DNA of 64,000 nucleotides from Curtobacterium sp. VKM Ac-2865 (GCF_015350905.1 NZ_JADKRZ010000004.1:325924-389923); one strand, 5' to 3'. Counted from the stretch's first letter, positions 1 to 10,951 are shown. Notes: a model not told the origin generated them from the letters alone. A program made the numbers and translations.

Positions 1-297
1 CATCGCACTGTTCACGGCGATGTTCTCGGCCTCGGTCGCCTGACGCTGCCAGGCGGTGAAGAACACGTGCGTGGGTCGTTCGTCAGCGAGTGCGCTGCGG
101 AGCCCCTCGGGGTCGCGGAGGTCGGCGGCGATGCCACGGACGCCGTCGCGGGTCCCTGCTCGGCGGGAGAGCGCGCTCACCTCCCAGCCGTCCTGGGTCA
201 GGCGCTGCACGAGGGCCGAGCCGGTGATGCCGCTGGCACCCACGACGAGGGCGGTGCGCTGGGCGGTGGACTGTGTGGTGGTTCCGTCGGGAGTCAT
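1..297 (-). CDS. NAD(P)-binding Rossmann-fold reductase, PRISE-like SDR (3' part missing)
   Basis: The visible 99 residues are the N-terminal end of a short-chain dehydrogenase-type reductase; the rest lies beyond base 1. A nucleotide-binding glycine motif, GASGITGSALVQRL, lies near residues 18-31, and an acidic residue pair (ADLRDPEG) follows the second strand region. The stretch THVFFTAWQRQATEAENIAVN resembles the progesterone 5-beta-reductase/iridoid synthase-like (PRISE) group, where a Trp and a TE-EN pattern are typical. The catalytic region is not in the window, so substrate and activity cannot be stated. The ATG at 297 opens the frame in a short intergenic gap before the next gene on the same strand. 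Confidence 0.72.
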   Translation of the reverse strand, partial: MTPDGTTTQSTAQRTALVVGASGITGSALVQRLTQDGWEVSALSRRAGTRDGVRGIAADLRDPEGLRSALADERPTHVFFTAWQRQATEAENIAVNSAM

Positions 298-335
298 CGA
301 AGGAAGCCAACACCTGTCGCCCCGCGGGTGTTCCC

Positions 336-734
336 TCAGCGGGGACGGCGGATGCGGATCGGGCCCTTGGCGGTCGACGGGTCGACGACGTTCCCGCCCT
401 GGGTGATCTCGACCTCGCCCCTGGCGACCATCCGCCGAGCGGCCCGGCGAGCGGGTTCCATGAGGTCGCGCCAGTCCTCGCCGCCGATGGCCCGCGCAGC
501 GTCGGAGGGGCAGATGCTCGAGGTCAGCGCCCGGGCGTCCAACAGCTCGTCGATGGTGCGCTCGAGCGTCCGGTCGGTGTCGTCGAGCTTGTGCCGGCGG
601 CAGGCGTCCGAGCACCACTTCGCGTCGGGCGCCGCCGAGTCCGGCATCCGACGCCCGCAGGACGCACAGGTGCGCTCCGCCTGCGCGGCCGAGACCCGGC
701 GTGCGTCGTCCTCGGTGCGGATCGCTCGTCCCAT
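336..734 (-). CDS. DUF2256 and DUF3253 domain protein
   Basis: This 132-residue soluble protein has two small domains. Residues 22-50 hold a four-cysteine zinc-ribbon pattern (CASCGRRMP then KWCSDACRRH), as in DUF2256. Residues 55-132 match the helical DUF3253 type, with ERTIDELLDARA, GEDWRDLMEPARRAARR and a basic C-terminus IRIRRPR. The fusion of these two domains is common in actinobacteria and proteobacteria; its function is unknown. Zinc and nucleic-acid binding are only guesses from the ribbon. The gene is transcribed away from the amylase gene starting at 801, leaving a 66-base shared upstream region. Confidence 0.8.
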   Translation of the reverse strand: MGRAIRTEDDARRVSAAQAERTCASCGRRMPDSAAPDAKWCSDACRRHKLDDTDRTLERTIDELLDARALTSSICPSDAARAIGGEDWRDLMEPARRAARRMVARGEVEITQGGNVVDPSTAKGPIRIRRPR

Positions 735-800
735 GCGTCCATCATCGTCCGGAAGCGCACTCCCGTACCCAGCCGACGCCGAGGTGGCAGCATCGGAGCA

Positions 801-2138
801 GTGACTCCCGACAGCGCCCCCGCCCGACCGTCCGAGCCCGCCTGGGTCGAACACGTGCTGTGGTGGCACGTCTACCCGCTCGGCTTCGTCGGCGCCGAGG
901 TCCGCCCGGACACGCCCGTCGGCGACCGCCCGGTGGAGCACCGGCTCGACCGCATCACCGGCTGGCTCGACCACGTCGTCGACCTCGGGCTGAACGGGCT
1001 GCTCCTCGGCCCGGTCTTCGCGAGCAGCACGCACGGGTACGACACGGTGGACCACCTGCGGATCGACCCACGGCTCGGTGACGACGGCGACTTCGACGCG
1101 CTCGTGACCGCGGCGCACGACCGCGGCGTCCGCGTGGTGCTCGACGGCGTCTTCAACCACGTCGGCCGTGAGCACCCCGCGTTCCGGGCGCTCGAGACCG
1201 ACGGTCCCGCGGCGGAGTCCGCGCCGCTGTTCGGCATCGACTGGTCCGGCTGGAACCCCGGCGACCCGGTGCCGGTCGGGCTGTTCGAGGGCCACGACAT
1301 CCTGGTCGCGCTCGACCACACGTCGCAGGCGACCGAGGACCTCGTCGTCGACGTGATGCTGCACTGGCTGGAGCGCGGCGTGGACGGGTGGCGGCTCGAC
1401 GCGGCCTATGCGGTCCCCTCGGAGTTCTGGGCGCGGGTGCTGCCCCGCGTACGGGAGCGGTTCCGGGACGCGTGGTTCACCGGCGAGGTCATCCACGGCG
1501 ACACCGCGGCGATCGTCACCGCGTCGACGATGGACTCGACCACGCAGTACGAGCTGTGGCAAGCGGTCTGGCACGGCATCGCGGACCGCAACTGCTTCGA
1601 GCTGGCGCACGCGATCGAACGCCACGACGCGCTGCTCGCGACGTCGGCCTCGAGCACGTTCATCGGCAACCACGACGTGACCCGCATCGCGAGTGCGGTG
1701 GGGGAGCGGTTCGCGCCCCACGCGGCCGCGGTGCTGTTCACGGTCGCCGGGACCCCGAGCGTCTGGGCCGGCGACGAGTACGGGTGGACGGGGGAGAAGG
1801 AGGAGCGCCTCGGTGGCGACGACGCCGTCCGTCCGGAGTTCCCGCCGACGCCCCCGGAGCCGACCGCGCTGACGCACACCTACGAGGCGCTCATCGCCCT
1901 CCGCCGCCGGCACCCCTGGCTGCACCGGGCACACACCGACGTCGTGCACCTGGAGAACACCGTCGTCGTGCTGCGGACGGCGACCGGGGACGACGCGGTG
2001 GTGACCGCCCTGAACCTGTCCGACGGCCCGGTCGAGGTTCCCGCAGCCGACGCGACCCAGGTGGAGGCGGGCGGCGGCGACCTGCGCGACGGAACCCTGA
2101 GCCTCCCGGCCGCCGGGTGGGCCGTCCTGTCCCGCTGA
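801..2138 (+). CDS. alpha-amylase family glycoside hydrolase (GH13)
   Basis: A 445-residue cytoplasmic enzyme (no signal peptide) of the GH13 family, which hydrolyses or transfers alpha-glucosidic bonds. The four conserved GH13 regions are visible: DGVFNH (D115-H120), GWRLDAA with the nucleophile Asp near 200, GEVIHG with the acid/base Glu near 229, and GNHDVTR with His291-Asp292. The protein is short for GH13 and ends with a small beta domain. The GTG at 801 is chosen because similarity begins directly after it (WVEHVLWWHVYPLGF). An intracellular maltodextrin- or trehalose-related role is possible. Substrate specificity cannot be read from the sequence. Confidence 0.86.
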   Translation: MTPDSAPARPSEPAWVEHVLWWHVYPLGFVGAEVRPDTPVGDRPVEHRLDRITGWLDHVVDLGLNGLLLGPVFASSTHGYDTVDHLRIDPRLGDDGDFDALVTAAHDRGVRVVLDGVFNHVGREHPAFRALETDGPAAESAPLFGIDWSGWNPGDPVPVGLFEGHDILVALDHTSQATEDLVVDVMLHWLERGVDGWRLDAAYAVPSEFWARVLPRVRERFRDAWFTGEVIHGDTAAIVTASTMDSTTQYELWQAVWHGIADRNCFELAHAIERHDALLATSASSTFIGNHDVTRIASAVGERFAPHAAAVLFTVAGTPSVWAGDEYGWTGEKEERLGGDDAVRPEFPPTPPEPTALTHTYEALIALRRRHPWLHRAHTDVVHLENTVVVLRTATGDDAVVTALNLSDGPVEVPAADATQVEAGGGDLRDGTLSLPAAGWAVLSR

Positions 2139-2147
2139 CCCGACGCA

Positions 2148-2217
2148 ACGAGGCTCGTGCTGTGCGACGTCACTCGCATCCGGGGATGCGAGCTCTGTCG
2201 CTCAGCACGAGCCTCGT
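2148..2217. terminator. long bidirectional hairpin between convergent genes
   Basis: A perfect 15-bp inverted repeat (acgaggctcgtgctg at 2148-2162 with its complement at 2203-2217) continues inward with a 5-bp pairing (2164-2168 with 2197-2201) and an inner hairpin (2173-2180 with 2185-2192). It sits between the amylase gene and the permease gene, which face each other. There is no U tract, as is usual for high-GC actinobacterial terminators. Confidence 0.7.
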
Positions 2218-2252
2218 GGCCTGTGCGGGCCGGCTGGGCCGGGCAGCGCGCC

Positions 2253-3408
2253 CTACTTGCGGGCGGATGCCGCCCGGCGCTTGTTGAACACGTCGAACGC
2301 GACGGCGGCGAGCAGCACCAGGCCCTTGATGAGGGACTGGAACTCGGTGCCTACACCGAGGATCGACATGCCGTTGTTCAGCAGACCGATGATGAGACCA
2401 CCGATGATCGCGCCCGGCACCGTGCCGATGCCACCGGTGACGGCTGCACCACCGATGAACACCGCCGCGATGGCGTCGAGCTCGAAGCCGTTGCCAGCAC
2501 CCGGCGCCGCCAGGTTGAGCTGACCGGTGAACACCACGCCGGCCAGGGCCGCGATGACGCCCATGTTGACGAAGAGCAGGAAGGTGACCCGCTTCGTCTT
2601 CACGCCGGAGAGCTGTGCGGCCAGGGCGTTGCCACCGATGGCGTACACGTGGCGACCGAAGACCGCGCTGCGCATGACCACCGAGTAGACGACCACGAGC
2701 AGACCGAGGATGACGAGGACGATCGGCGTGCCGCTGTAGCTGGCGAGCAGCAGGGCGACGTAGACGACCAGCAGCGCACCGAAGGCGAGCTTCACGATGA
2801 ACCAGACGAACGGCTCGCTCTCGAGCTGGTACTTCTTGCGGGTGGCGCGACCACGGAGCGACACCACGACCATGACGACCGCGGCGGCGAAGCCGAGGAT
2901 CATCGTGAGCGGCTCGTAGCCCGAGCTGCCGAACGTCGGCAGGAAGCCGGACCCGAGGGCACGGAAGCCGGTCGGGAACGGCGAGATCTGCTGGTTCTGC
3001 AGGACGATCTGCGCGGCACCGCGGAAGGCGAGCATGCCGGCCAGCGTCACGATGAACGCCGGGATCCCGAAGTAGGCGATCCAGAAGCCCTGCCAGGCGC
3101 CGACCAGGCCACCGAGCACCAGGCACAGCACCACGGCGATGGGCCACGGCACGTGCCACTGCGTGATCATGACGCCGGCCATGGCGCCGGTGAAGGCGAC
3201 GATGGACCCGACGGACAGGTCGATGTGCCCGGCGATGATGACCATCACCATGCCGATCGCCAGGATCAGGATGTAGCTGTTCTGGACGATCAGGTTCGAG
3301 ACGTTGATCGGGGCGAGCGTGATGCCGTTCGTCGTCACCTGGAAGAAGACGACGATGACGATCAGCGCGATGAACAGGCCGATCTGTCGGAGCTGCCCGG
3401 TGAGGTAA

Positions 3409-3434
<26 letters not shown>
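2253..3434 (-). CDS. mmsB: monosaccharide ABC transporter permease (MmsB/XylH type)
   Basis: A 393-residue inner-membrane permease of the CUT2 sugar transporter class, with about ten hydrophobic segments starting at residue 16 ([14 protein letters not shown]). The hallmark GHIDLSVGS near residue 70 and the glycine-rich [19 protein letters not shown] near residue 330 are typical of XylH/MmsB/RbsC proteins. It would form the channel for the ATPase at 3409-4971 and the binding protein at 5125-6258. The start lies inside the ATPase reading frame (26-base overlap), and GGGAG lies upstream of the ATG. Family and context point to arabinose, possibly also xylose or galactose. Confidence 0.9.
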
Positions 3435-4971
<1,537 letters not shown>

Positions 4972-5010
4972 GTGGACTGCCTTCCGTTGTGCGCGCGACG
5001 CGCGCGGTGA

Positions 5011-5105
5011 GACGGGCGGGAGGCACGGCGCGGTCTGGCACCGCGCCTCCCGTCCGGAAGTGGGGGGCGGAGCGGAGGCGCGGTGCGGGCTGGCACCGCG
5101 CCTCC
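5011..5105 (-). terminator. two intra-operon hairpins between chvE-type and mmsA genes
   Basis: The gap between the binding-protein gene and the ATPase gene carries two GC-rich hairpins. The downstream one in transcription (5011-5054) pairs gggaggc with gcctccc around an imperfect inner stem. The first one met by polymerase (5074-5105) is a perfect 13-bp stem, ggaggcgcggtgc against its complement, with a 6-base loop. Their position suggests partial termination or 3'-end protection of the binding-protein message. Both carry the cctcc(c/t)gtccg motif shared with other gene-end hairpins here. Confidence 0.6.
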
Positions 5106-5124
5106 TGTCCGCAGGTGGGGCGAC

Positions 5125-6258
5125 CTACTTGAGGTCGGCCTCGGAGTAGTAGCCGGAGTCGACGAGGACTTCCTTGTAGTTGTCCTTCGTGACGACCGTC
5201 GGCTGGAAGAGGAAGGTCGGGACGACCTTCACCTTGTTGTCGTAGCTCTTGGTGTCGTTGACCTCGGGCTTCTTGCCGGTGAGCAGGTCCTCGGCCATGG
5301 TGACCGACTGCTTGGCGAGCTTGCGCGTGTCCTTGTAGATGGTCGAGTACTGCTGACCGGCGATGATCGACTTGACCGAAGCGGCCTCGGCGTCCTGACC
5401 GGTGACGGTCGGGAGCGGACGGTCGCTGCCGCCGTAGCCCGCGCCCTGCAGGGCCGAGATGATGCCGATCGAGATGCCGTCGTAGGGCGAGAGCACGCCG
5501 TTCAGGGTCTCGCCGCCGGAGTAGGACTTGGCGATGAGGTTCTGCATGCGGGCCTTGGCGGTCGCCGGGTCCCACTGCTGCGTGGCGGCCTGCGAGAGCG
5601 AGTCCTGGCCGGACTGGATCTTCAGCGTGCCGTCCGCGATGTACGGCTTGAGGGTCTCCATGGCGCCGTTGAAGAAGAAGCCCGCGTTGTTGTCGTCGAG
5701 CGAGCCGGCGAACACCTCGATGTTGAAGGGGCCCTTCTTGCCGGTCTTCTTGCCGTCGGCGTCCAGGACGCCCAGGCCGGTGAGCAGGCTGGTGGCCTGG
5801 TCGACGCCGACCTTCTCGTTGTCGAACGACACGTAGTAGTCGACGTTCTTGTTGCCCGTGAGCAGGCGGTCGTAGGAGATCACCTTGATGCCGGCCTTGG
5901 CGGCGGCGTCGAGCTGGTCGGAGAGCGCGCCACCGTCGATCGACGCGATGATCAGGACCTTCGCGCCCTTGGTGATCATGTTGCTGACCTGCTGGGCCTG
6001 CTGCTGGACCTTGTTGTCCCCGTACTCCAGGTCGACCTTGTAGCCGGCCTTCTCGAGGTCGGACTTGACGGCGTTGCCGTCCTTGATCCACCGCTCGGAG
6101 ACCTTGGTCGGCATGGCGACGCCCACCAGGGCGCCCTTGTTGTCGGTGCTGCCGCTGCCGCTGCCGGCGTCGGAACCACGGCCGCCGGCCGAGCAGCCGG
6201 CGAGTGCGATGGCGATGCCGAGGGCTGCGACGCCCGCGACGATCCTGCGCTTCATCAT
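5125..6258 (-). CDS. chvE: multiple monosaccharide-binding lipoprotein (ChvE type)
   Basis: A 377-residue solute-binding lipoprotein. A signal peptide ends in the lipobox LAGC near residue 20, followed by a Ser/Gly-rich linker and a periplasmic-binding-protein type 1 fold ([20 protein letters not shown], then [15 protein letters not shown] and [22 protein letters not shown]). ChvE-type proteins bind several monosaccharides including arabinose, xylose and glucose. It is first in the operon with mmsA and mmsB. AGAGG lies upstream of the start at 6258; a second ATG at 6255 would give a protein one residue shorter. The upstream region carries a 12-bp palindrome at 6346-6357 also found twice before araB. 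Confidence 0.9.
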   Translation of the reverse strand: MMKRRIVAGVAALGIAIALAGCSAGGRGSDAGSGSGSTDNKGALVGVAMPTKVSERWIKDGNAVKSDLEKAGYKVDLEYGDNKVQQQAQQVSNMITKGAKVLIIASIDGGALSDQLDAAAKAGIKVISYDRLLTGNKNVDYYVSFDNEKVGVDQATSLLTGLGVLDADGKKTGKKGPFNIEVFAGSLDDNNAGFFFNGAMETLKPYIADGTLKIQSGQDSLSQAATQQWDPATAKARMQNLIAKSYSGGETLNGVLSPYDGISIGIISALQGAGYGGSDRPLPTVTGQDAEAASVKSIIAGQQYSTIYKDTRKLAKQSVTMAEDLLTGKKPEVNDTKSYDNKVKVVPTFLFQPTVVTKDNYKEVLVDSGYYSEADLK

Positions 6259-6345
6259 CGAAGTACCTCTGTTCCCGCCACGTCGACGTCGACGTGAGCT
6301 GTGTGACCTCGGCTGCTGTGCCGCTGTCGGAGTGTGATGCTCTGA

Positions 6346-6357
6346 GTGAGCGCTCAC
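6346..6357. promoter_or_regulatory. candidate LacI-family operator GTGAGCGCTCAC
   Basis: A perfect 12-bp palindrome with a central CG step, typical of LacI-family operators, lies between the divergent importer operon (start 6258) and the LacI gene (start 6446). The identical 12-mer occurs twice upstream of araB (11072-11083, 11094-11105). Shared flanking bases (gagtgagcgctcac) at 6344 and 11070 strengthen the link. Confidence 0.7.
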
Positions 6358-6445
6358 ATCCTGGGCTTTGTGCGACGTGGTGTCAACTCGGTCAGCCGTT
6401 TCGTGCGGACCGTGCGGTTCTCCCACCGAGCGGTACGGTGTGCAC

Positions 6446-7501
6446 GTGACCACCGCATCGACGACGAACGGCAAGGGGCGCAAGGCCCCCACCATCTTCG
6501 ACGTCGCAGAGCGTGCCGGGGTCTCCCACCAGACCGTCTCCCGCGTGATCAACGGGGACCCGACGGTCCGCGACCACTTCCGCTCCCGGGTCACGACCGC
6601 CATCGGGGACCTCGGGTACCGCCCGCGTGCGGCTGCCCGCGCTCTCGCCGGCGGTCGGAGCAAGGCCCTCGGACTGGTGACAGCGGGCGACGCGCTCTAC
6701 GGACCGTCGAGCACCGCGATCGGGTTCGAACGCGCGGCCCGCACGGCCGGCTACCACGTGCTGCTCTCCACGCTGCCGGACGACCCGCGACCGGCCGACC
6801 TGTCCGGCGCGCTCGTCAGCCTGCTCGCACAGGACGTCGCCGCGGTCGTCCTCGTCGCCGCCGACAACCGGGTGCTCGACGCCCTCGCGTCGCTGACCGT
6901 TCCGGTGACCGTGCCCGTCGTGGTCTCGAACGCGATGCAGGGGGACGCGATCCCGGCCGCGTCGCGCGCCGAACAGCTCCTGCCGAGCGTCGCGGCCGTG
7001 GCGATCGACCAGGTCGTCGGCACGACCCTGGCGATGCGGCACCTGTTCGACCGCGGGCACCGGCGCATCGTGCACATCTCGGGGCCGTCCGTCTCGCAGG
7101 AGTCCGAGGTGCGTCGGACCACCTACACGCGGCTCATGCACGAGGCCGGGCTCGAACCGGTCGTGCTCGACGGCGACTGGACCCCGGCGAGCGGCTTCGC
7201 GGCCGGGCGGATGATCGACGCGACGGCGGTGGACGCGGTCTTCTGCGGGAACGACCAGATGGCGCTCGGGGTGCTGCACGCCTTCGCGGACGACGGGCTC
7301 CGGGTGCCGGACGACATCGCCGTGCTCGGGTTCGACGACATCCCCGAGGCCGCGCACTTCACCCCGCCGCTCACCACCGTGCGGCAGGACTTCATGGCGA
7401 TGGGGGAGCGGGTGCTCGCCTCGGTGCGGTCGCTCGTCGAGGGCCGGCCGCTCGACGACACGCTCATCCAGCCGCAGCTCGTGGTGCGCCGGAGCGCCTG
7501 A
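6446..7501 (+). CDS. LacI-family transcriptional regulator, likely arabinose regulon repressor
   Basis: A 351-residue LacI-family protein. Residues 14-60 form the N-terminal helix-turn-helix and hinge ([20 protein letters not shown]), and residues 70-350 form a periplasmic-binding-like sensor domain ending with [18 protein letters not shown]. It is divergent from the ABC sugar importer with a candidate operator between them, so control of the importer and its own gene is likely. The GTG at 6446 places the helix-turn-helix 14 residues in; a GTG two codons upstream is also possible. Because the same operator sequence lies before araB, the regulator may also act there. The effector is unknown, probably a pentose. 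Confidence 0.88.
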   Translation: MTTASTTNGKGRKAPTIFDVAERAGVSHQTVSRVINGDPTVRDHFRSRVTTAIGDLGYRPRAAARALAGGRSKALGLVTAGDALYGPSSTAIGFERAARTAGYHVLLSTLPDDPRPADLSGALVSLLAQDVAAVVLVAADNRVLDALASLTVPVTVPVVVSNAMQGDAIPAASRAEQLLPSVAAVAIDQVVGTTLAMRHLFDRGHRRIVHISGPSVSQESEVRRTTYTRLMHEAGLEPVVLDGDWTPASGFAAGRMIDATAVDAVFCGNDQMALGVLHAFADDGLRVPDDIAVLGFDDIPEAAHFTPPLTTVRQDFMAMGERVLASVRSLVEGRPLDDTLIQPQLVVRRSA

Positions 7502-7536
7502 CGCCGGGTTCGTTCCCAGTGCGGCTTCTGTGCCGT

Positions 7537-7598
7537 GGTGCGAGGTTGCGCACCTGGTGCGGGCTCGTGGCCGGGCACCGTGTGGGCAGCCTCGCACC
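7537..7598. terminator. long imperfect hairpin between convergent genes
   Basis: The arm ggtgcgaggttgc (7537-7549) pairs with gcagcctcgcacc (7586-7598) with one G-T wobble. Pairing continues inward after a short interior loop, ggtgc at 7556-7560 with gcacc at 7575-7579. It separates the plus-strand LacI gene from the minus-strand GH127 gene and should end both transcripts. Confidence 0.65.
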
Positions 7599-7605
7599 GG
7601 GCCGC

Positions 7606-9714
7606 TCAGCGGGCGAGCGGCAACCAGACGCGCATGGGGACCGCGCCGCGGTTCGCCCAGGCGTAGTACGGGATCGCGACTGCGTCCACGGCCTGGGCCC
7701 ACGGAGCCGGTTCCGGAGCGACGCGCCAGCGGCGGTCCGGCCGTGCCGACGGGGAGAGGCTCGGTGCGGCCCCGCCGTCACCGGTTCCGTCGTCGACGCT
7801 GGTCGCGTCGACGACTGCAGCCGAGCCTCCCGACCGGGTCGCCGTGTCGAGACGGCGGTACGGCCACGCTGCCTGCTCGTGCCGCGTCGGGGCGTGGGCC
7901 GGGACGCGCAGCGTGACGATGCCGTCGAGGAGGTCCTCGCGGGGGTCCTCGGTGATCACCGCGTCGGCGTCGACCGTCAGGTCGTCGACCGTGAAGCCGT
8001 CCTGGTCGGGCTGCTCGACGGCGTAGACGAGGGGACCGCGCTCGATCGCGACCTGTCCGCGGGCGGCGTCGATGCGGGCGTCCGCCACGAACCGGTGGGG
8101 CGTGGTGTCGAAGGTGAGCTCGACGGTGTCGCCGGCGTGCCACTCGCGGTCGATCGTGTGCAGGGAGCCGGCGGCCGGGTGGGCCTCGGTGCCGTCGACG
8201 GTGACCGTCGTCGTGTCCGACCACGCCGGGATCCGCAGGCCCAGCGCGAGCGGGCCGTCCTGGGTCACCGTGACCAGGACGTGGCCGTCGTGCGGGTACC
8301 CCGTCTCGACGGACACGGGGCCCAGGTCGGCGGTCGCGTACTGGTGCACCTGGAGCCCGCCGTCGGTCGCCGTGGCGAGGTAGCCGTCCAGGCTCGAGAA
8401 CGTGCGCATGATGTTCGGCGGGCAGCACGCGCAGTCGAACCAGCCGCGGCGGCCGTGGGCGGGGGAGCGGTTCTCGTCGGCCAGGGCGGCGTCGCGGTGC
8501 TGCAGCGGGTTGACGTAGAAGTACTCCGTTCCCGCCAGGCTGACCCCGGGCAGGAACGCGTTGTAGAGCAGGCGCTCGATGGCGTCGGCGTACTCGGGCT
8601 TCCCCGTCGCCAGGAGCAGCCGCCATGCCCACTGCACGCCGCCGATCGCCGCGCAGGTCTCGGCGTAGCCGCGGTCGGTCGGGAGCTCGTACGGGTCGCC
8701 GAAGGCCTCCCAGTCCCAGCGGGCGCCGAGGCCACCCGTGATGAACGCCTTCGTCGCCATCATGTCGGCGAACTGGTGCTCGCTCGCGGCCAGGAGTTCG
8801 GTGTCGCCGGTCTCGATCGCGACGTCGACGGCACCCGCGGCCAGGTACACGGCGCGGACGGCGTGGCCCTCGACCGTGGTGGCGGTGCGCGCGGGGACAC
8901 GGTCGGAGAAGTAGGTGGGCTCACCGCCGGCGCGCTCGATGATGCCCTGCCCGCGGGCGTCGACGAACCAGTGCGCCAGGTCGAGGTAGGCGCGGGTGCC
9001 GGTCTCCCGGTACAGCTCGACCAGGCCCATCTCGACGACCGGGTGGCCGTCGATGTCGTGCTTCCTGGGCGTGCCGTCCGGCGCGGTGCCGTCGCCGAAG
9101 GTCCGCACGAGGTGGTCCGCGTTCTTGACGGCGACCTCGAGCAGGCCGGTGTCACCCGTCGCCCGGGACTGCGCGACCGCTGCCTGCATGAGGTGGCCGG
9201 CGCAGTACATCTCGTGGCTCCACTTGAGGTCCGTGTACCGCTCCCCGTTGCCGCGCACCTGCTGCACGGAGTCGAGGTAGCCGTCCTCGGCCTGGGCCGC
9301 GGCGACGAGCGCGGTGACCTCACGCTGCAGGTCGCGGAGGTCGTCAGCGGGTTCACGGCCGAGCTCCCAGGCGACGGCCTCGAGCCACTTGTACACGTCC
9401 GAGTCCATGAAGATCGGGCCGACGACCTCGCCCTGCTCCGTCCCCGCGGCGATGCGGAGGTTCCGGAAGTTGCCGGCGGTGTCGAGCTGGCGGTACCCGT
9501 CGCGGACGGCGTCGCGGCCGTTGCGTTCCTGGCGGAGGTGCCAGAAGCCGCCGGTGATGCGAGGGGTGCCGGAAGCGGTGCCGGTGCCGTTGTCGTGCTC
9601 GGTTCCGGCTGGGGTCCCGTTCGCGAGTGGGCGGACCGTCAGGTGCGCGGCGGCGGTCGGGAGGACCGGGGTCGCGGTGCGCACGCGGCTGTCGGTGGCG
9701 AGCGTGGTGGTCAT
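7606..9714 (-). CDS. beta-L-arabinofuranosidase, GH127
   Basis: A 702-residue enzyme without a clear signal peptide, matching GH127 (DUF1680), whose known members such as HypBA1 cleave beta-1,2-linked L-arabinofuranose from plant hydroxyproline-rich glycoproteins. The unusual GH127 active site with a Cys nucleophile and bound zinc is visible: Glu352-x-Cys354 (YAETCA) and the pair Cys430-Cys431 in DCACCPPNIMR. The spacing matches HypBA1 closely. The gene starts at ATG 9714 after an AGGAG site and is divergent from a LacI regulator at 9854. Cytoplasmic location implies that oligosaccharides are imported first. It feeds L-arabinose to the araBDA pathway nearby. Confidence 0.9.
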   Translation of the reverse strand: MTTTLATDSRVRTATPVLPTAAAHLTVRPLANGTPAGTEHDNGTGTASGTPRITGGFWHLRQERNGRDAVRDGYRQLDTAGNFRNLRIAAGTEQGEVVGPIFMDSDVYKWLEAVAWELGREPADDLRDLQREVTALVAAAQAEDGYLDSVQQVRGNGERYTDLKWSHEMYCAGHLMQAAVAQSRATGDTGLLEVAVKNADHLVRTFGDGTAPDGTPRKHDIDGHPVVEMGLVELYRETGTRAYLDLAHWFVDARGQGIIERAGGEPTYFSDRVPARTATTVEGHAVRAVYLAAGAVDVAIETGDTELLAASEHQFADMMATKAFITGGLGARWDWEAFGDPYELPTDRGYAETCAAIGGVQWAWRLLLATGKPEYADAIERLLYNAFLPGVSLAGTEYFYVNPLQHRDAALADENRSPAHGRRGWFDCACCPPNIMRTFSSLDGYLATATDGGLQVHQYATADLGPVSVETGYPHDGHVLVTVTQDGPLALGLRIPAWSDTTTVTVDGTEAHPAAGSLHTIDREWHAGDTVELTFDTTPHRFVADARIDAARGQVAIERGPLVYAVEQPDQDGFTVDDLTVDADAVITEDPREDLLDGIVTLRVPAHAPTRHEQAAWPYRRLDTATRSGGSAAVVDATSVDDGTGDGGAAPSLSPSARPDRRWRVAPEPAPWAQAVDAVAIPYYAWANRGAVPMRVWLPLAR

Positions 9715-9740
9715 GACAGCTCCTGGTGACGACGGTGTCG

Positions 9741-9752
9741 GAAAACGGTTTC
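9741..9752. promoter_or_regulatory. candidate LacI-type operator upstream of GH127 gene
   Basis: The near-palindrome gaaaacggtttc (arms gaaa/tttc around a CG-containing centre) lies 27 bases upstream of the GH127 start and differs from the GTGAGCGCTCAC sites. It may be read by the divergent regulator at 9854. A 10-bp palindrome cgtgatcacg also lies at 9819-9828 near the regulator start. Confidence 0.4.
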
Positions 9753-9853
9753 TGGGTCGAGACGCTACGACACGATCAGCTCCGGTGCAAGGGCTGTTGC
9801 AGTCGTCCGTCCTAGGATCGTGATCACGCTCGACGACCGGAAAGGGGATTGCC

Positions 9854-10873
9854 GTGACGATCGGACGAACCGGCCGCTCCGGTCGCCCCGGCGGTGCTCC
9901 GGTGCGGATCACCGACGTCGCCGCGCTCGCCGGGGTGTCGATCGGCACCGCGTCGAAGGCCCTCAACGACACCGGCCAGCTCCGCGAGGAGACCCGCGCC
10001 CGGGTCCGTGACGCCGCGGCCAAGCTCGGGTTCGTCGGGGACGCCCGGGGTCGGGCGCTGTCCTCCGGGCGGTCGTACACGGTCGGCATGATCACGACCG
10101 ACTCGTTCGGCCGCTTCTCGATCCCCGTGCTGCTCGGTGCCGAGGACGTCCTCTCCGCCGGGCGGATGGCCGTCCTGCTCTGCGACACCCGCGACGACCA
10201 CGTCCGCGAGGAGCACTACCTCCGCTCCCTAGCCGCCCGCGGGGTCGACGGCATCATCGTGACCGGCCGGTCCGCCGACCCGCGCCCACCGATCGACGTG
10301 TCCATGCCCGTCGTCTACGCGTTCACCCCGTCCACCGACCCCGACGACGTCTCGGTCACGCTCGACGACGAGCACGGCGCCGGGCTCGTCGCCTCCCACC
10401 TGCTGACGCTCGGGCGCCGACGCGTGGCGATCGTGACCGGCCCCGCGTGGCACCGCTCCGCGTCGCGCCGTGCGACCGGGGCGTCCGAGGCGCTCGGGTC
10501 GACACTCGTGTCGCCGCCGCTGTTCGGGGAGTGGTCGGAGCGCTGGGGGCGGCAGGCCGTCGACGTGCTCGCGCGTGGGACAGTCGAGGTTGACGCGGTC
10601 GTCTGCGGGTCGGACCAGATCGCACGGGGCGTGTGCGACCGGTTGCGCGAGCTCGGGAGGTCCGTGCCCGAGGACGTCGCCGTCACCGGCTTCGACGACT
10701 GGGACGTGATGGCGCTTGCGAGCCGTCCGCCGCTGACCACGGTCGACCTGCGGCTCGAGGAGCTCGGCCGGGTCGCGGGCCAGGCGCTGCTCGACCTGAT
10801 CGAGGGCTCGTCCACCGCCTCCGCCGTCGTGACCCCGTCGCTCGTGATCCGCGGCAGCACGATCGGCGCCTGA
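9854..10873 (+). CDS. LacI-family transcriptional regulator next to GH127
   Basis: A 339-residue LacI-family protein. The helix-turn-helix lies at residues 18-60 (ITDVAALAGVSIGTASKALN), with Ala-Ser in place of the usual Val-Ser in the recognition region, so its operator may differ from those of its neighbours. The sensor domain ends with GFDDWDVMALASRPPLTTVD. AAAGGGGA precedes the GTG start at 9854. It is divergent from the GH127 gene and lies upstream of araBDA, so it may control either. The downstream 22-bp inverted repeat at 10952-11013 separates it from araB. Confidence 0.87.
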   Translation: MTIGRTGRSGRPGGAPVRITDVAALAGVSIGTASKALNDTGQLREETRARVRDAAAKLGFVGDARGRALSSGRSYTVGMITTDSFGRFSIPVLLGAEDVLSAGRMAVLLCDTRDDHVREEHYLRSLAARGVDGIIVTGRSADPRPPIDVSMPVVYAFTPSTDPDDVSVTLDDEHGAGLVASHLLTLGRRRVAIVTGPAWHRSASRRATGASEALGSTLVSPPLFGEWSERWGRQAVDVLARGTVEVDAVVCGSDQIARGVCDRLRELGRSVPEDVAVTGFDDWDVMALASRPPLTTVDLRLEELGRVAGQALLDLIEGSSTASAVVTPSLVIRGSTIGA

Positions 10874-10876
10874 CAC

Positions 10877-10938
10877 ACCCCCGTCTGCGTCGACACGCCC
10901 CCGTCTCGCCGCGCGTCGCCCCCGTCTCGCTGCGCGTC
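10877..10938 (+). repeat. 21-bp direct repeats after the LacI gene
   Basis: Two adjacent 21-bp copies, gcccccgtctcgc(c/t)gcgcgtc at 10897-10917 and 10918-10938, differ at one base. A diverged third copy (cacccccgtctgcgtcgac) precedes them. They lie directly between the LacI stop codon and the hairpin at 10952. No function is apparent. Confidence 0.6.
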
Positions 10939-10951
10939 GCTCCCGCCCCGC

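Noticed and set aside
6346-9729. 1127-residue open frame on the plus strand over the LacI and GH127 genes
   Set aside because: Another shadow frame; both genes under it have clear family motifs in other frames.
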